From NCBI RefSeq assembly GCF_002027705.1, contig NZ_MBTG01000045.1, forward strand, positions 62,001 to 126,000: a stretch of DNA of 64,000 nucleotides. Direction: 5' to 3'. Position 1 is the stretch's first letter; each line of letters opens with the position of its first letter. The notes beneath the pieces are model-generated. The model was not told where the DNA came from and did not search any database. It saw nothing but the letters and a program-made list of their open reading frames with translations. This document shows positions 61,197-64,000 of this stretch, one piece after another. This stretch comes from Paenibacillus ferrarius (GTDB lineage Bacteria; Bacillota; Bacilli; Paenibacillales; NBRC-103111). Both the position numbers and the translations under genes were made by a program.

Positions 61197-62462
61197 CTAT
61201 TCGAATAGTGTCTTTGCAGCGTTGGAGGCAAGATCCACTAAACTAACTGTCAGCTGGCTGCCGGTATCCATTTTCTTCAGTGTAATTTCGCCGCGTTCCA
61301 GCTCATCATCACCAAGAATTGCGACATAGGTCGCTTGGAAACGGTCTGCCGATTTCATCTGTGCCTTCATTTTGCGTCCTTGGTAGTCCTTCTCCGCTTT
61401 GAGTCCTTGAACCCTCAGCTGGTGAAGCAGCTTCGTAACTTCTTTCTCGGCTGCCGCGCCTAACCCAATCAAGTAAACGTCCAGCGGTTCCGGCTTCGGA
61501 ATCTCCACGCCTTGTGCTTGCAGCACGAGCAGAATACGCTCTAGCCCAAGCCCTAAGCCGACACCTGGCTGATCGTTGCCATGGCCGCCGATTTGCTCAA
61601 CTAAGCCGTTGTAGCGCCCGCCTCCGCCAATCGTATCAATCGCGCCAATTCCGGCTGCTTTGTACTCAAAAGCGGTATGCGTATAGTAGTCCAGTCCGCG
61701 CACCAGACGAGGATTGATGCGGTATGGAATCTCCATCGCCGTCAAATGCTCTTTCACTTGCTCGAAGTGGGTTAAGCATTCTTCATCCAAGAAATCCAAA
61801 ATGCTCGGCGCGCCTTCCGTCAACTTTTGATCAACTTTGCAATCCAAAATGCGCATCGGATTCTTATCAAAACGAGACTGACAATCTTTGCACAACTGAT
61901 CTTTCACGGGAGCAAAAAATTGCTGAAGCTTCTCGCGATAAGTCGTTCTCACCGCAGGCGTACCGACCGAGTTAATTTCGACGGTTACTTCTTTGAGTCC
62001 TATTTCTTTATAAAAAGTATAACCCAGTGCAATGACTTCAGCATCAATGCTTGGATCAACAGAGCCGAAGGCTTCAATTCCGAACTGGTGGAACTGGCGG
62101 TATCTGCCCGCTTGCGGCTGCTCATAACGGAACATCGGACCTACATAATACAGCTTCGTAAGGTCTGGAATCCCATAAAGCTTATTCTCAACATAAGCTC
62201 TAACGACTCCCGCCGTCCCCTCGGGACGAAGCGTCATGCTGCGGTTCCCTTTATCGAGGAAGGTGTACATTTCTTTTCCGACAATATCCGTGGTTTCTCC
62301 GACGCCTCTAATATACAAATCGGTATCCTCGAATATGGGGGAACGGATTTCTTTGTAATTAAAACGTTGGCACAAATCTCGTGCTTTATTCTCTAAGTAC
62401 TGCCACTTCTCCACCTCACCGGGAAGAAGATCTTGGGTGCCTTTCGGCTTTTGGATGCTCAT
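61197..62462 (-). CDS. hisS: Histidyl-tRNA synthetase
   Basis: 421 residues from ATG 62462, with GGGAGGT 8 bases upstream; the frame upstream belongs to the T-box leader. Class II motifs: KGTQDLLPGE at the start, MTLRPEGTAGVVRAY, the histidine-specific LVRGLDYYTHTAFEY and GGGGRYNGLVE. It charges tRNA-His. It is the first gene of the hisS-aspS operon. Confidence 0.96.
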   Translation of the reverse strand: MSIQKPKGTQDLLPGEVEKWQYLENKARDLCQRFNYKEIRSPIFEDTDLYIRGVGETTDIVGKEMYTFLDKGNRSMTLRPEGTAGVVRAYVENKLYGIPDLTKLYYVGPMFRYEQPQAGRYRQFHQFGIEAFGSVDPSIDAEVIALGYTFYKEIGLKEVTVEINSVGTPAVRTTYREKLQQFFAPVKDQLCKDCQSRFDKNPMRILDCKVDQKLTEGAPSILDFLDEECLTHFEQVKEHLTAMEIPYRINPRLVRGLDYYTHTAFEYKAAGIGAIDTIGGGGRYNGLVEQIGGHGNDQPGVGLGLGLERILLVLQAQGVEIPKPEPLDVYLIGLGAAAEKEVTKLLHQLRVQGLKAEKDYQGRKMKAQMKSADRFQATYVAILGDDELERGEITLKKMDTGSQLTVSLVDLASNAAKTLFE

Positions 62463-62498
62463 GTGGTTCAACCTCCCTTTATCGATCGTCATGGCTAA

Positions 62499-62830
62499 AA
62501 TGCAAAAAATCCCCCACCCCCGACTTACGTCAGGGACGAGAGATTTGATTAACAAATTCACCCGTGGTACCACCCACATTCAGGACGCTGCACTCGCTGC
62601 CATAGCAAACGAAGCAGATCTCTGCTCTTTACGGTTAACGCCCGCTATACGCACAACTGCTACTACGCTGGTCGACCTAGATCGTCTGGCGGTTCCCAAT
62701 TGGTCCTCGGGGAGGTCTTTTCGTTCGCTCATCATAGGAAGCTTGCAGCCTAGGCTTCCTTCTCTGCTTATGTGGGTGCGACTTACTTTGTCCCTTCAAC
62801 GGATCACTAAAGTATCGAATTACATTATTG
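62499..62830 (-). promoter_or_regulatory. T-box leader of hisS-aspS
   Basis: The core on the minus strand is TGGGTGGTACCACGGG (62561-62576), with ACCACGG in place of the usual ACCGCGG. CGTCCCTG and a terminator (CCCTGAC-GTAA-GTCGGGG, then TTTTTT) follow at 62499-62540. AGTAAGTCGCAC near 62776-62790 is the likely 5' side of the specifier loop. Whether His or Asp tRNA is read could not be assigned. Confidence 0.88.
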
Positions 62831-62902
62831 TTTATTGTAATCATTGCCAGAAGTAAAGTCAAGGGATACAAGTCTAAACTCCCAGCGGCAACACTATATT
62901 AG

Positions 62903-63208
62903 TTAATGAGAGTCTGCCCACTTCTGCAACTCATCCATAACAGGCTTGAGCCCTTTGCCTCGCGGTGTCAACTCGTATTCAATCCGAACCGGTGTTTCCG
63001 GGTACACATGACGGATAATGATCTCTGCGGCCTCAAGCTCCTTGAACCTCTCCGAAAGCATGCGATCACTCATACTCGGAATGAGTACTGATATATCTTT
63101 AAAGCGCTTTGGTCCGGAAAGCAAGACATGAACGATTAATCCTGTCCACCGCTTACCCAGAAGTTCAAATGCATTCTCGAATTTCGGGCACAGTTGATAG
63201 TCTTCCAT
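62903..63208 (-). CDS. HxlR family transcriptional regulator
   Basis: 101 residues from ATG 63208, with AGGAG 9 bases upstream; frame upstream to 63340 runs through the promoter and is not used. Winged helix with CPKFENAFELLGKRWTGLIV (the HxlR cysteine near the start), LLSGPKRFKDISVLIPSMSDRMLSERLKEL-type recognition region, and the YELTPRGKGL wing. Members such as YodB and HypR sense quinones or disulfide stress through that cysteine. It is divergent from doxX, its probable target. Confidence 0.87.
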   Translation of the reverse strand: MEDYQLCPKFENAFELLGKRWTGLIVHVLLSGPKRFKDISVLIPSMSDRMLSERFKELEAAEIIIRHVYPETPVRIEYELTPRGKGLKPVMDELQKWADSH

Positions 63209-63283
63209 ATAAATCATCTCCTCAGAGTTTTCGCAAGAAAACTTGCATCGTAAGCTTATGCTTAACAATTTTATCATAGTCGC

Positions 63284-63330
63284 TTGACAAAAGTAAGTGC
63301 TTCGTAATAATATACTAACATAAAGTAAGT
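63284..63330 (+). promoter_or_regulatory. doxX promoter with direct repeats
   Basis: TTGACA at 63284-63289 and TAATAT at 63308-63313 (18-base spacer). AAGTAAGT occurs at 63291-63298 and 63323-63330, 32 bases apart (three helical turns), on either side of the -10. They are candidate HxlR sites. Confidence 0.5.
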
Positions 63331-63367
63331 TGTTAAACAAAATATATTTAAAGAGGAGTTGTTAGTA

Positions 63368-63760
63368 ATGGCGTTAGGTCTTCTTATTATTCGCTTAGTT
63401 CTAGGGTTAACATTCGCTGCACATGGTACACAGAAAGTATTTGGTTGGTTTGGGGGCTATGGTCCAAAAGGGACTGGCGGCTTCTTCGAATCAATCGGAA
63501 TCAAGCCTGGCGTGCTTATGGCCGTTCTTGCTGGTTTGGCTGAAATAGGCGGCGGGTTGCTTTTTGCTGCTGGGCTTTGGACGACACTCGGAGCTATCCT
63601 GATCGTTCTCACAATGTTGGTTGCCATTTTCAAAGTTCACGGCAAAAACGGGTTTTGGGTTACTTCCAATGGCATTGAATACAACTTGATTCTGATAGCC
63701 ATCGCAGTTGGTGTCGCTTTGATTGGCGCGGGCGATTATTCTATCGATGCTTTGATGTAA
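63368..63760 (+). CDS. DoxX family membrane protein
   Basis: 130 residues from ATG 63368, with GAGGAG 9 bases upstream. Four membrane helices; DoxX pattern LLIIRLVLGLTFAAHGTQKVF, GGYGPKGTGGFFESIG and GLAEIGGGLLFAAGLWT. Members take part in quinone or thiol stress protection or are of unknown role. Its divergent HxlR neighbour is a typical regulator of such genes. Confidence 0.87.
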   Translation: MALGLLIIRLVLGLTFAAHGTQKVFGWFGGYGPKGTGGFFESIGIKPGVLMAVLAGLAEIGGGLLFAAGLWTTLGAILIVLTMLVAIFKVHGKNGFWVTSNGIEYNLILIAIAVGVALIGAGDYSIDALM

Positions 63761-63775
63761 CATATTTGTGCGACT

Positions 63776-63813
63776 AAAAAGAACCGTCGGGGATTTTCCC
63801 GACGGTTCTTTTT
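63776..63813 (+). terminator. Terminator of doxX
   Basis: GAACCGTCGGG-GATTTT-CCCGACGGTTC followed by TTTTT. Confidence 0.92.
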
Positions 63814-63834
63814 GCGTGTTTATCATCTGTCCAA

Positions 63835-63867
63835 AAGAAAATAGCCTGCAGCACATCGGCTGCAGGC
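63835..63867 (-). terminator. Probable terminator of a gene beyond the right edge
   Basis: GCCTGCAG-CACATCG-GCTGCAGGC, with ATTTTC after it on the minus strand. Nothing else is seen from 63868 to 64000. Confidence 0.55.
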
Positions 63868-64000
63868 CTCAAATTTATATTTTAAAGGGGGTCGTCTATA
63901 AGTATATCCCTTGATCATTAAAGAAAGATGAAAATAATATTACAATTGCATGACAGTGATTTTGCAGCATTTTCATACAATTTTCATCCCCTCCCCCCCG

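Overview
This window reads as chromosome of an endospore-forming, low-to-mid GC Firmicute of the Paenibacillus type. The evidence is strong AGGAGG ribosome binding sites, frequent TTG and GTG starts, T-box leaders, a YesM/YesN two-component pair, a LipL octanoyltransferase next to a pdh operon, and a block from hisS to trhP2 that follows the Bacillus subtilis hisS-aspS-tcdA-rarA-cymR-yrvO-yrrD-alaS-yrzL-ruvX-yrzB-mltG-yrrN-yrrO order. No phage, intact insertion sequence, CRISPR array, rRNA or tRNA gene was seen.

Layout. 1-4.3 kb: a cut-off AraC-type regulator divergent from a Gfo/Idh/MocA oxidoreductase and an aldo/keto reductase, then a lone DeoR-type repressor. 4.3-4.9 kb: a repeat-rich gap with five 36-bp tandem units. 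4.9-16.2 kb (all minus): an MFS carrier, then a sugar-salvage module (sensor kinase, AraC-type response regulator, binding protein, two permeases, cytoplasmic NagZ-type hexosaminidase, ROK kinase), then an OsmC protein. 17-22.6 kb: a chemoreceptor, the remains of a lipid kinase gene, and an LplT/Aas-like lysophospholipid salvage pair. 22.9-27.6 kb: a glyoxalase-fold protein, a glycerophosphodiesterase and a UgpA-UgpE-UgpB importer without its own ATPase. 27.6-29 kb: T-box leader and serC. 29-36 kb: pdhA-pdhB-pdhC-lpdA, an esterase, and lipL, whose product can acylate the E2 lipoyl domain. 36-42 kb: a KinB-like kinase, a class B penicillin-binding protein and a second chemoreceptor.

42-62.8 kb is the conserved core: two U32 hydroxylation proteins, mltG, two DUF1292 genes, ruvX, ireB-like, alaS with its T-box, an AI-2E family permease, yrrD, cysteine desulfurase, cymR, then mnmA with two small genes in the opposite orientation, rarA, tcdA, aspS and hisS with a T-box. 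The right end has a divergent HxlR/DoxX pair.

Functionally the genes cover cell-wall sugar recovery, phospholipid and glycerol-phosphate recovery, pyruvate oxidation with lipoate attachment, tRNA charging and U34/A37 modification, and sulfur handling (CymR, desulfurase, MnmA). The most unusual signal is a Fur-box-covered sigma-A promoter at 50148-50204. It faces about 180 bp with no convincing gene, a C-rich stretch and a very long hairpin: a candidate iron-responsive small RNA. Other points of interest are a DUF3951 gene that appears to start at CTG, a decayed lipid kinase, a compact serC T-box, and several intergenic repeat families, including one terminator core used three times.
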